A stretch of DNA of 64,000 bases, taken from positions 1 through 64,000 of the forward strand of contig NZ_WRPR01000013.1 of assembly GCF_010367455.1 (NCBI RefSeq), written 5' to 3'. Within the stretch, counting starts at the first letter, position 1, and each line of letters begins with the position of its first letter. Both the position numbers and the translations under genes were made by a program. Shown piece by piece: positions 46,743-56,279 of the stretch. The notes under the pieces were generated by a model. It worked only from the letters and a program-made list of their open reading frames with translations. It did no database searches and had not been told where the DNA came from. The stretch comes from Candidatus Laterigemmans baculatus. Its GTDB lineage: Bacteria > Planctomycetota > Planctomycetia > Pirellulales > Pirellulaceae.

Positions 46743-48782
46743 TCAAAACGCGCCGCGGCTGGCGTCGCTCGGCATTCGCCAATCGCCCCGCGGTGAGAGG
46801 CTGACCGAGCCAACCTTGGGGCCGTCGGGGACGCAGCTCCGTTTGAACTGGTTGGCAAAGAAGCGACGGTAGAACGTCTCGAGCGTGCGGTCGATCGTTG
46901 CCTCGTCGTAGGGCTCGGAGAACTTGGCGTGGCGGGCGAGGTAAGCAATTTTCTCGCGGCTGAACCCGTTGCGGACGACGTTGAACAAGAAGAAATCGTG
47001 CAACTCGTACGGCCCGAGGGTCGCTTCGGTGTCCTGACGGATCTCGCCGGAGCTCGAGAGTGGCAGTAGTTCCGGTGAGATCGGCGTGTCGGCGATGCGG
47101 TGCAGCGTTTCGCGAACGGGGCTTTCAAAGTAGCGGTCGGCGGCATAGCGGACGAGGAACCGGACCAGCGTCTTGGGGACCGACGTGTTGACGTTGTACA
47201 TCGACATGTGATCGCCGTTGTACGTGCTCCACCCGAGCGCCTGCTCCGAAAGATCGCCGGTGCCGAGGACGAAACCACGGCTCATCAGCAGGAAGGTACG
47301 GACCCGGGCCTGCACGTTTTCGAAAACCAAATCGGTGACGTCGGCGGGGACTTCGACCAACGCTTGCTGGAACGTTTCAACGTCCATATCGCCCAGCTGG
47401 ATCCCCAGCGGGCGATGGTCGAGCGAGCGGAAGGCTTCGAGGCAGAGCGGGCGGATGTCGATCGCTTCGGAGCGAATCCCCAGCCCTTCCATCAGGTCGT
47501 CGGCGCTGGTTCGCGTGTGGGCGGAAGTCCCGAAACCTGGCATGGTGACTCCCAGGATTCGCGTCCGCGGCCAACCATAACTATCGCAGCCTTTGACCGC
47601 AGCGAGCAGCGCCAGCGTGCTGTCGAGTCCTCCCGAGACGCCGATCACCAGCGGCGAGTCCTCCGAGAGACGGCTGACCCGCTTGGCCAGGCCGGCGGTC
47701 TGGATCGCAAACACTTCGCCGCAGCGGGCGTCGAGTTCTGGGCCGGGAGCCGGGACGAACGGATGAGCTGGGATCCGTCGGCGGGGCGGGCGCGGAAGGG
47801 GGGGCGCGGCGTCGGCCTCGAGCGCAGGCTCGGCCTCCGTCTTGGGGGCTGAACTGCTTGCGGGGAGCGAAAATTCGATCACTCGGTAGGGGCGCGGCAA
47901 CAGCGGGAGAGCGTCATCGAACGAGGTTTGGGTGCGGCGGTCGTGGTCGAGCCGCTCGAGATCGACATCGGCGGTGATCAGACTCGCTCCCCGCCACGGC
48001 AATTGGCCATCGCCGACTCGCCGCGATTGTTCGAGCACCACGCCGTTCTCGGCGATCAAGCAGTGCCCACCGAATACGACGTCGGTCGTCGACTCGTCGG
48101 GGCCCGCACCGGCATAAGCGTAGGCGGCCAAGCAGCGTCCCGACTGGGAGACGACCAGGTCGGTCCGCCAGCGGGCTTTGCCGACCACTTCGTTGCTGGC
48201 CGAGAGGTTCAGCAGAACGTTCGCACCGGCGATCGCCTGCAGGCTGCTCGGCGGGATCGGCATCCACAGATCCTCGCAGATCTCGATTCCGATCGTCGCT
48301 CCGCCGCAGCGGAACAGAAGGTCGATGCCGAACGGCACCTCGCTGCCCGCGAGTTCGAGGGTCGCCGGTTCGTGCCCGTCACCGCTGCGAAACCAGCGGC
48401 CTTCGTAAAACTCGCGGTAGGTGGGCAAGTACTGTTTGGGGACGATGCCGAGCACTTCGCCGCGGTGGATCGCCGCCGCCGCGTTGTACAGCGAGCCGTC
48501 GACCGCCAGAGGCAGGCCGACGACGATCAACGCGCGGTGCTCGGCCGTCGCTTCGGCAATTCGGGAGATTGCCTCGCGGGAGGCGTCGAGCAACGGGGTC
48601 TGACCGAACAGATCGGCGGCCGTGTAGCTCGAGATGCACAGCTCGGGGAACAGCAGCACGTCGCTGTCGCTCGCTTGGCGAGTGACGGCGATGATCGCCT
48701 CCGCGTTTCTCGCAGGGTCGGCGACAAAAACTTCGGGGGCAGCGGCCGTAATCCGGAACAAACCAAAGGGGAACAAGCTCAT
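46743..48782 (-). CDS. nadE: Glutamine-dependent NAD+ synthetase
   Basis: 679 residues, the fused type. The N-terminal amidase half has the Glu-Lys-Cys triad as Glu47 (FPELCIS), Lys116 (PKQYLP) and Cys169 (IEICEDLW). The C-terminal synthetase has the ATP pyrophosphatase loop SGGLDS at 383-388 and GTGDLSEQALGWSTYNGDHM. It amidates nicotinate adenine dinucleotide with ammonia from glutamine. Downstream of the FHA/ECF pair on the same strand, 49 bp after the FHA gene. Confidence 0.96.
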   Translation of the reverse strand: MSLFPFGLFRITAAAPEVFVADPARNAEAIIAVTRQASDSDVLLFPELCISSYTAADLFGQTPLLDASREAISRIAEATAEHRALIVVGLPLAVDGSLYNAAAAIHRGEVLGIVPKQYLPTYREFYEGRWFRSGDGHEPATLELAGSEVPFGIDLLFRCGGATIGIEICEDLWMPIPPSSLQAIAGANVLLNLSASNEVVGKARWRTDLVVSQSGRCLAAYAYAGAGPDESTTDVVFGGHCLIAENGVVLEQSRRVGDGQLPWRGASLITADVDLERLDHDRRTQTSFDDALPLLPRPYRVIEFSLPASSSAPKTEAEPALEADAAPPLPRPPRRRIPAHPFVPAPGPELDARCGEVFAIQTAGLAKRVSRLSEDSPLVIGVSGGLDSTLALLAAVKGCDSYGWPRTRILGVTMPGFGTSAHTRTSADDLMEGLGIRSEAIDIRPLCLEAFRSLDHRPLGIQLGDMDVETFQQALVEVPADVTDLVFENVQARVRTFLLMSRGFVLGTGDLSEQALGWSTYNGDHMSMYNVNTSVPKTLVRFLVRYAADRYFESPVRETLHRIADTPISPELLPLSSSGEIRQDTEATLGPYELHDFFLFNVVRNGFSREKIAYLARHAKFSEPYDEATIDRTLETFYRRFFANQFKRSCVPDGPKVGSVSLSPRGDWRMPSDASRGAF

Positions 48783-48831
48783 CGAGGCAACTCTAGCCGG
48801 ACACGGGGCTCAGCTCTAGCCGGATGGCGGC

Positions 48832-49620
48832 TCAGCCGGGGAACAAACGGAGGGCGACGTTCTGGAACCGCAATTCGCGGGGCCGAGCGGTGATTTCAAC
48901 CACCACCGGCTGCTCGAGCGGCAGCCGCTGTTGATCGAGGTAGCAGCCGACGTTGGGGCTGATCGACTCGATCGAGACTTGATGCACCGCGACGCGGCGA
49001 ATCACCGCTTGGCTGCGGGAGACGCGGTTCTGCTGGCGATCGACGACCACCATCCGCCACTGATCGGTTTCGGCGTCGAGGTAGGGGGTGCCCGGGGCCG
49101 GATCGTGGATCCGCTGGCGGCCGACGACGCAGGGTGTGGGAATTTCGGCGCGAAAGCGACTCCCACCGTCGACTTTGACGATGCAGGAGACGGGGAAGTG
49201 GAGTTCGAGCTGGGTTAGCAAACGCTGCCGATGTTGTTGCCTCGCATCCCCGCCGATTCCCGGGAACTGCTCGTCGAGCAGCGCGTCGATGGCCGGCCGG
49301 TCTCCCCAGCGGCTGCGGACGACCAGTTCGTGTGCAGAGAGCTCCTCGAAATCAACTGCCGAAAACCCGTGACGAGCGAGCCGCTCGGCATACCATCGGC
49401 TGCCGCGGCGCATCGCCGGGTCGTGATGCCGCCAACGAAGCTCGAGGTCGCTCATCGCGACTTCCCAGGCGAGCCGCTGAGCTTCGGCACCGGGGTGTCG
49501 CTGCAGCGCCTCGACCGTACGCACGACATCCGGAGGTGTGGGACCTCGCAACCATTGGCCTTCGAATTCGTCGAGGCCCGCTTCGATCGCTCCGGATGTT
49601 TCGGAGCTCAAATTCATCAA
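48832..49620 (-). CDS. FHA-domain protein next to an ECF sigma factor
   Basis: 262 residues. The C-terminal part is a forkhead-associated domain: CVVGRQRIHDPAPG, RVSRSQAVIRRVA and SPNVGCYLD fit the G-R, S-R-x-x and S-x-N positions of phosphothreonine-binding FHA folds (Val-Gly replaces Asn-Gly). The N-terminal half is helical and unrecognised. The sigma gene lies 9 bp upstream, so the pair is co-transcribed. FHA binding would link the sigma factor to Ser/Thr phosphorylation; no kinase gene is adjacent. Confidence 0.8.
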   Translation of the reverse strand: MMNLSSETSGAIEAGLDEFEGQWLRGPTPPDVVRTVEALQRHPGAEAQRLAWEVAMSDLELRWRHHDPAMRRGSRWYAERLARHGFSAVDFEELSAHELVVRSRWGDRPAIDALLDEQFPGIGGDARQQHRQRLLTQLELHFPVSCIVKVDGGSRFRAEIPTPCVVGRQRIHDPAPGTPYLDAETDQWRMVVVDRQQNRVSRSQAVIRRVAVHQVSIESISPNVGCYLDQQRLPLEQPVVVEITARPRELRFQNVALRLFPG

Positions 49621-49629
49621 TGCCTGTCC

Positions 49630-50253
49630 TCAGTTGTCATCACGGAGCAGCGATTCGGCAATGCCTTTGATCATATCCATGCGTCGACTGACCCATCTAC
49701 GGCTGTGCCCCAGCCGGTCGGCGATCTCGATATCGTTGAATCCATCAAGCCGCAAAAGGACGACGCTTCGGGCGGCCGGATCGGCCAACGCATCGAGCAA
49801 TCGCTGCAGCGCTTCGTCGGCGATCAAATTCGAGATGGGAGTCGGGTCCTTCGTCGCTACCGGAATTGCAAAATCCGAGCCGTCTCCCTCGATTTGCTCC
49901 ACGGCGAGCATCGGCTGCGGTGGGCTTCGCGTCGGACCGTACATCTGGCGGCGGTATTTGGTGACTTTGCGGTCGACGATGCGGGCCAGCAACCGCCAGA
50001 CCTGCAAGTGATCCTGAACGTCGGCATAGGCTCCGCCGCGCATCCGCACGACCAGGCTATCGAGGGCGCTGATCGCGGCGACTTCCTCGTCGATGACTCT
50101 GCCTTCGCCATCGTGTAACCGCGAATGGGCCAAAGCGACCGAGCGGCGAAAGTAGCAGTGATAGAGCTCGGCGATCGCATCGACGCTCCCGGCGCGGACC
50201 TGCGCGAGCAGCTCGGCGAAGTGATCGAGGGAGTCGGGTTCTCGGCTGGACAT
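49630..50253 (-). CDS. ECF-type RNA polymerase sigma factor
   Basis: 207 residues. A region-2-like segment (IAELYHCYFRRSVALAHSRL, VWRLLARIVDRKVTKYRR) and a region-4 helix-turn-helix (LLRLDGFNDIEIADRLGHSRRWVSRRMDMIKG). The plan matches planctomycete ECF sigma factors of the type regulated by kinases rather than by classic anti-sigma proteins. No anti-sigma membrane protein is seen nearby; the FHA protein follows directly. Confidence 0.88.
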   Translation of the reverse strand: MSSREPDSLDHFAELLAQVRAGSVDAIAELYHCYFRRSVALAHSRLHDGEGRVIDEEVAAISALDSLVVRMRGGAYADVQDHLQVWRLLARIVDRKVTKYRRQMYGPTRSPPQPMLAVEQIEGDGSDFAIPVATKDPTPISNLIADEALQRLLDALADPAARSVVLLRLDGFNDIEIADRLGHSRRWVSRRMDMIKGIAESLLRDDN

Positions 50254-50680
50254 CGTCAGGCCTTGGAGGGTGGCGCCTGGGAAGATTGGCTCACGGGGGG
50301 GGCGGCTGGGCTTCGCGGCTGGGCTGGCCCGGCTGGGCTTCGCGCGGGGCTTGCCAAGCTAGCTCCGCGGCGGGGCGCCGCAACGACGCTCCCCCTCGGA
50401 CGATCCGAATCGGGTGGGGCAGCGGGGATGCAGCTCGCGGACCAGGAGGCGCGGGGGAGGACGGAGGGAGGCTTGCGCGGCGATCGAAATGGAAACGAGG
50501 AAAGCTGCGAAACGGAGGCGACGTCGGTCCGGCCCCGGACTGTGCGGAGTTCGCCCACCCAACAGGGGTGTGTGCGGACTCGACCCACTCGTGGGCCGGC
50601 AGCCGTCGTGCCGGGGCGCGGACAACCGCGTCGCCGCTGATCATAGCCGCCGCGGGAGCGGGAAGCAAAAGAAGCGTTCT
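50254..50680. other. GC-rich spacer, no gene seen
   Basis: 427 bp that begin with GGCTGGGCTTCGCG direct repeats (about 50,304-50,345). No RNA gene or promoter was recognised. It must carry the sigma factor promoter. Confidence 0.5.
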
Positions 50681-52420
50681 TTACGCGTGCTGCGCTTCGT
50701 TGGCCTGCACAACCGTCTCGACGACTTCGATCAACTGGTCCAGTCGGAACGGTTTGTAGAGCACCGCTTTGGGATGCAGCCCGGCTTGGCGGGCTTTGAC
50801 GATCGAGTGGCCGGGATCGTAGCCAAATCCGGTCATCAGGATCATGGGGACAGGGTTCATGAATTCTTCCAGCCGGCACATGAGCTGGTAGCCGCTGAAG
50901 TCGGGGAGCCGGATGTCGCTGATCACCGCGTCATAACGGCACTCATCGCTTCCCCGGACCATCATCACTGCTTCGCTGCCGACGTGGGCCGTTTCCACGA
51001 TACAGCCACACCGCTCGAGCAGGTGATGGGCGTCGTTGCGGACTTGCTCGTCGGCGTCGACGACGAGAATCCGGCGACCTTCGAGAATTGAGCGTTGCTG
51101 CGACTTGATGCCAGCCGGGACGGCGTCGAGCGGGGTCATCGTCTGCCCGACTTCCTGGATCATCTGCTTGATGTCTCGGGCGTTCTGCAAGATTCGCCGC
51201 AAGCGATCGACCATCTCCCCTTTATGGCCGATGTAGCCTTCCATCACGTTCACCGCGTCGTTGAGGATCTCGTCGACCGGCATTGCGACGGCGCTGTGGA
51301 TCGCTTCGCAGCTTTGCTGAGCCGTATTGGCTTTCTGGGCGACCAGCAGCTCAAGCGTATTGAGGGCGTGAGCGACGTCGCGGGCGAAGATTTCCAGGAA
51401 CTGAATGTCGCTCGGGGCAAAGGCCCGCGGCTCGGGGCTTTCGACGTTGATCGTCCCCAGCACTTGGTCGTGCAGCATCAGCGGGACCGTCAGCGAGCTG
51501 GCCGCTCCGGCCGCTCCGGGAATGTACAGCGGATCGTTGCTGACATCCTCGCAGAGATAGCTGTTGCCGGTCGCCGCGACGTAGCCGGTCACTCCGTTGC
51601 CGTTGGGCTGGGCGAACAACTGCCGGTCGGCCGCTTCTTGGTCGATGCCCACGCTCAGCAGCGGCATCAGGTATCCGGTGGCCTGTTCGAGCAGCCGGAT
51701 CTCGATCACATCGAAGTTCAGCAGGTCGCTTAGATAGTGGCGGATGTTTTCCTTGAGCAGGTCGATTCGCTGATCGACGTCCATCAGGAAAATTTCGTCG
51801 GGCCGCAAGTCGGCCAGCTGCCGTCCGGCGAGGTGAATTGCCGCCAGCTTCTGTTGCTGCAGGATCTCCTCGGTGACTTCGCTGACGGTGACCACCAGTT
51901 GATCGACGCTTTGCCCCTGCCCGAGCGGAGCTGCGTGGACTTGGAAGTAGCGGTTCTCGGCGGTGCGGAGCGTCATCCCGCTCGGCTGCCCGGTAGCCAT
52001 CGCGGTATGGAAGGGACAGAAGTCGGGGCCCATGATCTCGGGATTCGAGAGCCCTTCGTAGAATTCCAGCCCGACCAGGCTGTCGCGGCCGGCCCATTCC
52101 TCCAGCCGACGATTCGCCCACAGGATGATCCGCTGATCGCTGATCAGGGCGACCCCGTCGGGCATATCCCGCAGAACCTCGTCGGCCCGCAGGACTTCAC
52201 GGGCTTTGAGGGCATCCGCCGATTGCTGAGCGATCAGCAGGCTGCGGCTCTCGGCGAGCGCATCGCCCCCGATCCGCAGTTCGTCGAACTGCTGGTCTGC
52301 GAGCAGGGCGAGAGCCTCCCCGGCCGTCGCCACGGCCAGAATCTCAGCGCCGTCTGAGAGACCTGAACTCTCAGCCGATGCGAGCCCGCCAATCTGTAAT
52401 ATGCGAGGCGTCTTATTCAC
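50681..52420 (-). CDS. PAS-GAF-receiver regulatory protein
   Basis: 579 residues. A degenerate receiver-like N-terminus (RILQIGGLASAE..., without the acidic pocket) is followed by PAS (LRDMPDGVALISDQRIILWANRRLEEW), GAF (IEIRLLEQATGYLMPLLSVG, AASSLTVPLMLHDQVLGTINVES), a helical segment, and a C-terminal receiver with the acidic pocket VVDADEQ, phospho-Asp in ISDIRLPD, MTG Thr and YKPF Lys. No ATPase domain is present, so it must receive its phosphate from another protein. GTG 52420 has GGAGGAA upstream. Confidence 0.87.
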   Translation of the reverse strand: MNKTPRILQIGGLASAESSGLSDGAEILAVATAGEALALLADQQFDELRIGGDALAESRSLLIAQQSADALKAREVLRADEVLRDMPDGVALISDQRIILWANRRLEEWAGRDSLVGLEFYEGLSNPEIMGPDFCPFHTAMATGQPSGMTLRTAENRYFQVHAAPLGQGQSVDQLVVTVSEVTEEILQQQKLAAIHLAGRQLADLRPDEIFLMDVDQRIDLLKENIRHYLSDLLNFDVIEIRLLEQATGYLMPLLSVGIDQEAADRQLFAQPNGNGVTGYVAATGNSYLCEDVSNDPLYIPGAAGAASSLTVPLMLHDQVLGTINVESPEPRAFAPSDIQFLEIFARDVAHALNTLELLVAQKANTAQQSCEAIHSAVAMPVDEILNDAVNVMEGYIGHKGEMVDRLRRILQNARDIKQMIQEVGQTMTPLDAVPAGIKSQQRSILEGRRILVVDADEQVRNDAHHLLERCGCIVETAHVGSEAVMMVRGSDECRYDAVISDIRLPDFSGYQLMCRLEEFMNPVPMILMTGFGYDPGHSIVKARQAGLHPKAVLYKPFRLDQLIEVVETVVQANEAQHA

Positions 52421-53328
52421 CCGCGTTCCTCCGCCGACGAATAGAATCGGCAGTCAGCCGCTCTTGAGTATAGGTAACCTGAAAAGGAAACGAAGCCAAG
52501 CGTCCGGCTCCAGAGGCTAGGCTGACTTCCACCCGAAAGGGCGATGACGGTCCGTAGTGGCGGCTATGCTGCCATTGCTAGCCATCGCTGGCGGGAGGTC
52601 GGCCGCTCGCGGCGGCAGCCATCCCAGGAAAATGTCGAAAATTTAGTCGTTGGCACTGAAAATTTTTCCTCCGCGAGGCACTAACCGCAGCCCCTCGTCG
52701 AGTATCACTCGAAATTCACCGTCCGCGGCCCCGCACCCCCAACGCTATCGAAGCTAATTCGGGGGGTTCGAGTCTCCACGTCCTCTAACGGGGGTCAGAG
52801 CCCTTCTCGTGCAACGGCTCAATCGAGGGTGCGTGCCGAAACCCATGGCCCTCCCCGGGCCTCAGCGACCGACCCTCTCGCAAGCGGGAGGAAGATGTTT
52901 TGAGGTGCCGTTTCTACTTCGGGCGATCGTTTCCTCCGGGCTTTTCACCATCCCTGTGCACGGCTCTCCGAGCTTTGTCTTTTGGGGGGGGCGAGCGAAA
53001 AAAGCAACTTTCGCGGCGGCAATTTCTTAGGGAGATCGCCTGCAATCTCCCCGCAATCGGAAATTTTTACCGCCAGTCACTTTTCTCTCATTGGCCTCTG
53101 CCTATAAAGCCTCGGGCACCCGTGATCGTCTCGCGGGTGGGCTGCTCTTGCTCCGTGCCGAGTGTCGGGCCGCAAGCTCATTCCCTGGTTGGGGAGGGGT
53201 CGTGCGGCACCCACGCAAGGGGCCGATCGAGAGCCGGCTTGGGCGGAGTATCCGCCGCAGCGATTCGCTAGAACCGCGATTGTCCGCCTTGTCTGTGTGA
53301 TTGCTGCAGCTTGTTTGATCGCTACAGC
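52421..53328. other. Gene-free interval before the YTV gene
   Basis: No supported gene. The only clear features are a lone TGACCCC-type repeat at 52790-52805 and the promoter just after 53,328. Short ORFs at 52,809-53,300 have no protein-like character. Confidence 0.55.
52790..52805 (-). repeat. Solo copy of the TGACCCC repeat unit
   Basis: GGGGGTCAGAGCCCTT here is the reverse complement of the AAGGGCTCTGACCCC form that fills 12.6-15.2 kb, showing that the unit also occurs singly and elsewhere in the genome. Confidence 0.75.
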
Positions 53329-53356
53329 TTGACAGGGGAGGGGGCGGGCTTACATT
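53329..53356 (+). promoter_or_regulatory. Sigma70-type promoter for the YTV gene
   Basis: TTGACA at 53329-53334 matches the -35 consensus fully and TACATT at 53351-53356 matches four of six -10 positions, 16 bp apart. It would leave an untranslated leader of about 95 bp before the ATG at 53458. Confidence 0.6.
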
Positions 53357-53457
53357 GCGGGCGGGGCTGTCCAGGCCAAATCACGCAGCCACTGTCACTC
53401 CTTGGTTTTTCTTCTGTTGCCTCACAGGCTGTGAGACGTTCGTGGAGGGTTTACTGC

Positions 53458-55524
53458 ATGAGACATCAACTATTGAAGTACGCTTTGGGACTGGGGGCGG
53501 TGGCGGTCACCGCCCTGCCGGCCCTGGCTGGCCACGGCCATCATCGCGGCGGCGGTTGTGCCGGCTGCGGTAATGGCGGAACGCTGCTCAGCAGCGGAGC
53601 GATGGTCGCGGGAACTGCTTGCGGCGACTGTGGCACCGCGGTCAGCGGTGTCGCCGAACAGACGCGGACGGTGTACGTGCCCCAGTACGTGACCGAAAAG
53701 CGGCTGGTCACGAGCACCGAGTATCGCAACGAACAGCGGACTCGCACCCGCACCATTCAGAAACGGGTCCCGCGGACCGAGAGCCGCACCCAGACCTACA
53801 CGGTCAACGTTCCTCAGACGCAGACCCGGACCGAAAACTACCAGGTCCGCGTCGCCGTCCCCTACACCGAAGAAGTTCCCTACACGGTGCAGGTTCCGGT
53901 CACCCGCCAGGTCGAGCAGACCTATGCGGTCCGCGTGCCGGTGACTCGCCAGGTCGAGCAGGCCTACACGGTCAACGTGCCGTACACCGAGCAGGTCGAG
54001 CAGACCTACACGGTTAACGTGCCGTACACCGAGCAGGTCGAGCAGACCTACACCGTGCAGGTGCCGGTGACCGAGCAGGTCGAGCAGTCCTATCAGGTGT
54101 GCGTGCCGTACACCGAGCAGGTCGAGCAGACCTACCAGGTGTGCGTTCCCTATACGGAAACGCAGACCCAGAGCTATGCGGTCCGCGTCCCCTACACCGA
54201 GACGCTGACGCAGAACTACACCGTGATGGTGCCGTACACCGAGCAGGTCGAGCAGCCCTACTCGGTCCAGGTTCCTTACACCGAGCAGGTCGAGCAGACC
54301 TACACGGTGCAGGTTCCCTACACCGAGCAGGTGACGGAGACCTACACGGTGATGGTTCCCCAGACCGAAACCCGGTCGGCGATGCGGACCGTCTGCAAAG
54401 TGGTTCCGGTGACCACGATGAAGAGCGTCACCTGCGATCAAGGGCACTATGAAACTCAGCTGATCAATGTCGGCGGCGGTTGCAGTGACTGCGGCGGCGC
54501 GGCGGTCAGCAGCGGCTGTGGAAGCTGCGGAGGCGGTTCGGTCGGCTGCGGTGATTGCGGCGGAGTGGCCGTCGGCAGCGGCTGCGGCAGCTGCGGCGGG
54601 GCCTCGCTCGGCGACGCCTGCGGACGCACGATCGCCCGTCGAGTCTATGTCAGCAATCCGGTCACGACCGAAGTTCCGGTCACGACCTACCAGCGGCAAA
54701 TGGTTCAGGAGCCCTACGAGTACACCGTGACGACCTGCCGTCCCGAGACTCGGGAGCGAACCGTCAACGTGACCAAGTACCGAAGCGAAACGCGGACCCG
54801 GACGGTGAACGTCACCAAGTACCGGACCGAACAGCGGACGCGAACCTACGCGGTTACCAAGTGCCGTCCTGAGCAGCGGACCCGGGAATATCAAGTGACC
54901 CGTTGCCGCGTCGAGACGCAGACCCGCGAAGTTCCGGTCACGCGGATGCGGTACGAAACCCGCACCCGCACCGTGCCGGTCACGCGGACCCGCTACGAAA
55001 CCCGCACTCGCACCGTTCCGGTCACTCGCCTGACCACCGAACAGCGGACGCGGACCGTGGCCGTCCAGCGGTGCCGTCAGGAACAGCGGACTCGCACCGT
55101 GCCGGTCACCCGTTACCGGACCGAACAGCGGACCCGCATGGTTTCGGTGTGCGAGATGACGACCCAGAACCGTACGCGTACGGTGAACGTCACCAGCTAC
55201 GTCACTGAGACTCGGACTCGCACCGTGCAGCGGTGCCGCTACGAAACGCAGCAGCGCTCGCGGGACGTGACCTACACCGTGATGGTTCCGCAAACCCGCA
55301 CGCGGACCTACGACGTGACGGTTTACGACACCGTTCCGGAAGAAGTCACCGAGACCTACACCGTGTGCGTGCCTCACCAGGTGCAACGCGAAGTGGACGT
55401 CACCGTGTGCCGCCGCGTTCCCCAAACCGTGACCGTTCCGGTCTGCGGCGGGAATGTGATGAGCAATGGCGTCGTGCTCGGCTCGGGCATCCAGGTCGGC
55501 AGCGGTTGCGTTAACTGCCAGTAA
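53458..55524 (+). CDS. YTV-repeat surface protein with acidic and basic 14-residue repeats
   Basis: 688 residues from ATG 53458 (GGAGGG nine bases upstream) with a signal peptide (MRHQLLKYALGLGAVAVTAL). The first block holds about a dozen tandem 14-residue units near VPYTEQVEQTYTVQ; a Cys/Gly-rich insert (GCGSCGGGSVGCGDCGG) follows; a second block has about a dozen 14-residue units near TVPVTRYRTEQRTR. Known in planctomycetes as the YTV repeat, function unclear. The blocks are oppositely charged. A terminator follows at 55584. Confidence 0.92.
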   Translation: MRHQLLKYALGLGAVAVTALPALAGHGHHRGGGCAGCGNGGTLLSSGAMVAGTACGDCGTAVSGVAEQTRTVYVPQYVTEKRLVTSTEYRNEQRTRTRTIQKRVPRTESRTQTYTVNVPQTQTRTENYQVRVAVPYTEEVPYTVQVPVTRQVEQTYAVRVPVTRQVEQAYTVNVPYTEQVEQTYTVNVPYTEQVEQTYTVQVPVTEQVEQSYQVCVPYTEQVEQTYQVCVPYTETQTQSYAVRVPYTETLTQNYTVMVPYTEQVEQPYSVQVPYTEQVEQTYTVQVPYTEQVTETYTVMVPQTETRSAMRTVCKVVPVTTMKSVTCDQGHYETQLINVGGGCSDCGGAAVSSGCGSCGGGSVGCGDCGGVAVGSGCGSCGGASLGDACGRTIARRVYVSNPVTTEVPVTTYQRQMVQEPYEYTVTTCRPETRERTVNVTKYRSETRTRTVNVTKYRTEQRTRTYAVTKCRPEQRTREYQVTRCRVETQTREVPVTRMRYETRTRTVPVTRTRYETRTRTVPVTRLTTEQRTRTVAVQRCRQEQRTRTVPVTRYRTEQRTRMVSVCEMTTQNRTRTVNVTSYVTETRTRTVQRCRYETQQRSRDVTYTVMVPQTRTRTYDVTVYDTVPEEVTETYTVCVPHQVQREVDVTVCRRVPQTVTVPVCGGNVMSNGVVLGSGIQVGSGCVNCQ

Positions 55525-55583
55525 TTGCAACCCGCCGTTCCAAAACCCTCCACACCCGTCTGTGATGACGGCTGTGAACCGAA

Positions 55584-55617
55584 CCCCGGAGTACCTCGCG
55601 TACTCCGGGGTTTTTTT
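55584..55617 (+). terminator. Intrinsic terminator of the YTV gene
   Basis: CCCCGGAGTAC and GTACTCCGGGG form an 11 bp perfect stem with a five-base loop, followed by seven T. Confidence 0.92.
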
Positions 55618-55667
55618 CTGCGCTGGAGAATTCCGCTTTCGCTGATGACCGACCGACCGAAAAGCCG

Positions 55668-56087
55668 ATGGCACTCTCTATGCCTCCTCTTTCAGCCATC
55701 GCGGTCAGTCGAATCGCCGGCCAGGCCATGGTCACGGCGGGACGCGTGGCCACGGCGTCAGTCGCCCACTTTGCCGATGTCTTGGCCGAGACCACCGCAG
55801 AGACGGGAGAAATCGCTGGCGAAGCGATCGGCAGTGGCGTTGAGCAAGCGGGCGACGTCGGCTCGGCAATCGTCGCACGCGTGCGGGAACTGCTCGAGCA
55901 AGTCTCTCTACGTAGCGATCAGCCAATGGGGCTGGATATCTCACCGCTCGGCGATCTCTACGTCTCCACCGAGATGGCCGACCGCGGGCATGTGGAAGCG
56001 GCCTTGGGGAGCGACGCGCAGCTCCACCAACTGCTCAACCGCTGGACCTCGCTGACGGGCCAGTCGACCTTCCGCTACAATCCGTAG
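55668..56087 (+). CDS. Small hypothetical protein
   Basis: 139 residues, no recognised domain. The N-terminal two thirds is Ala/Gly-rich and helical (SRIAGQAMVTAGRVATASVAH), followed by a soluble end (PLGDLYVSTEMADRGHVEAAL). The composition is protein-like and the frame is free of stops, and a spacing of about 50 bp after the YTV terminator is normal for a separate gene. It may be a small stress or membrane-associated protein, but that is a guess. Confidence 0.55.
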   Translation: MALSMPPLSAIAVSRIAGQAMVTAGRVATASVAHFADVLAETTAETGEIAGEAIGSGVEQAGDVGSAIVARVRELLEQVSLRSDQPMGLDISPLGDLYVSTEMADRGHVEAALGSDAQLHQLLNRWTSLTGQSTFRYNP

Positions 56088-56099
56088 GCGACCACTCAC

Positions 56100-56130
56100 C
56101 AGCCGCCACGCGTTAGCGCCCGCTCGCTGC
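56100..56130 (+). repeat. Remnant of the 71 bp palindromic element
   Basis: CAGCCGCCACGCGTTAGCG repeats the left arm of the elements at 26302 and 63637 with one change; the right arm is not recognisable. Confidence 0.6.
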
Positions 56131-56279
56131 GGCAGCATTGGGAGCGGGGGGCACGACCCCGGTGGCTGGAGCCAAATCCTGGTGGGCTTTTCTCGGGAAC
56201 CGCTGCCGGCGGATTGGCGTCAGGAAGGGCAGGATGGTCGTTTCTTTTCCTTTCCCCTCCAGTCCCATTGAGAAGCGTG

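Noticed and set aside
53470-55674. 734-codon minus-strand ORF opposite the YTV gene
   Set aside because: Antisense of a periodic coding sequence, so it is periodic as well; it lacks a ribosome-binding site and signal peptide.
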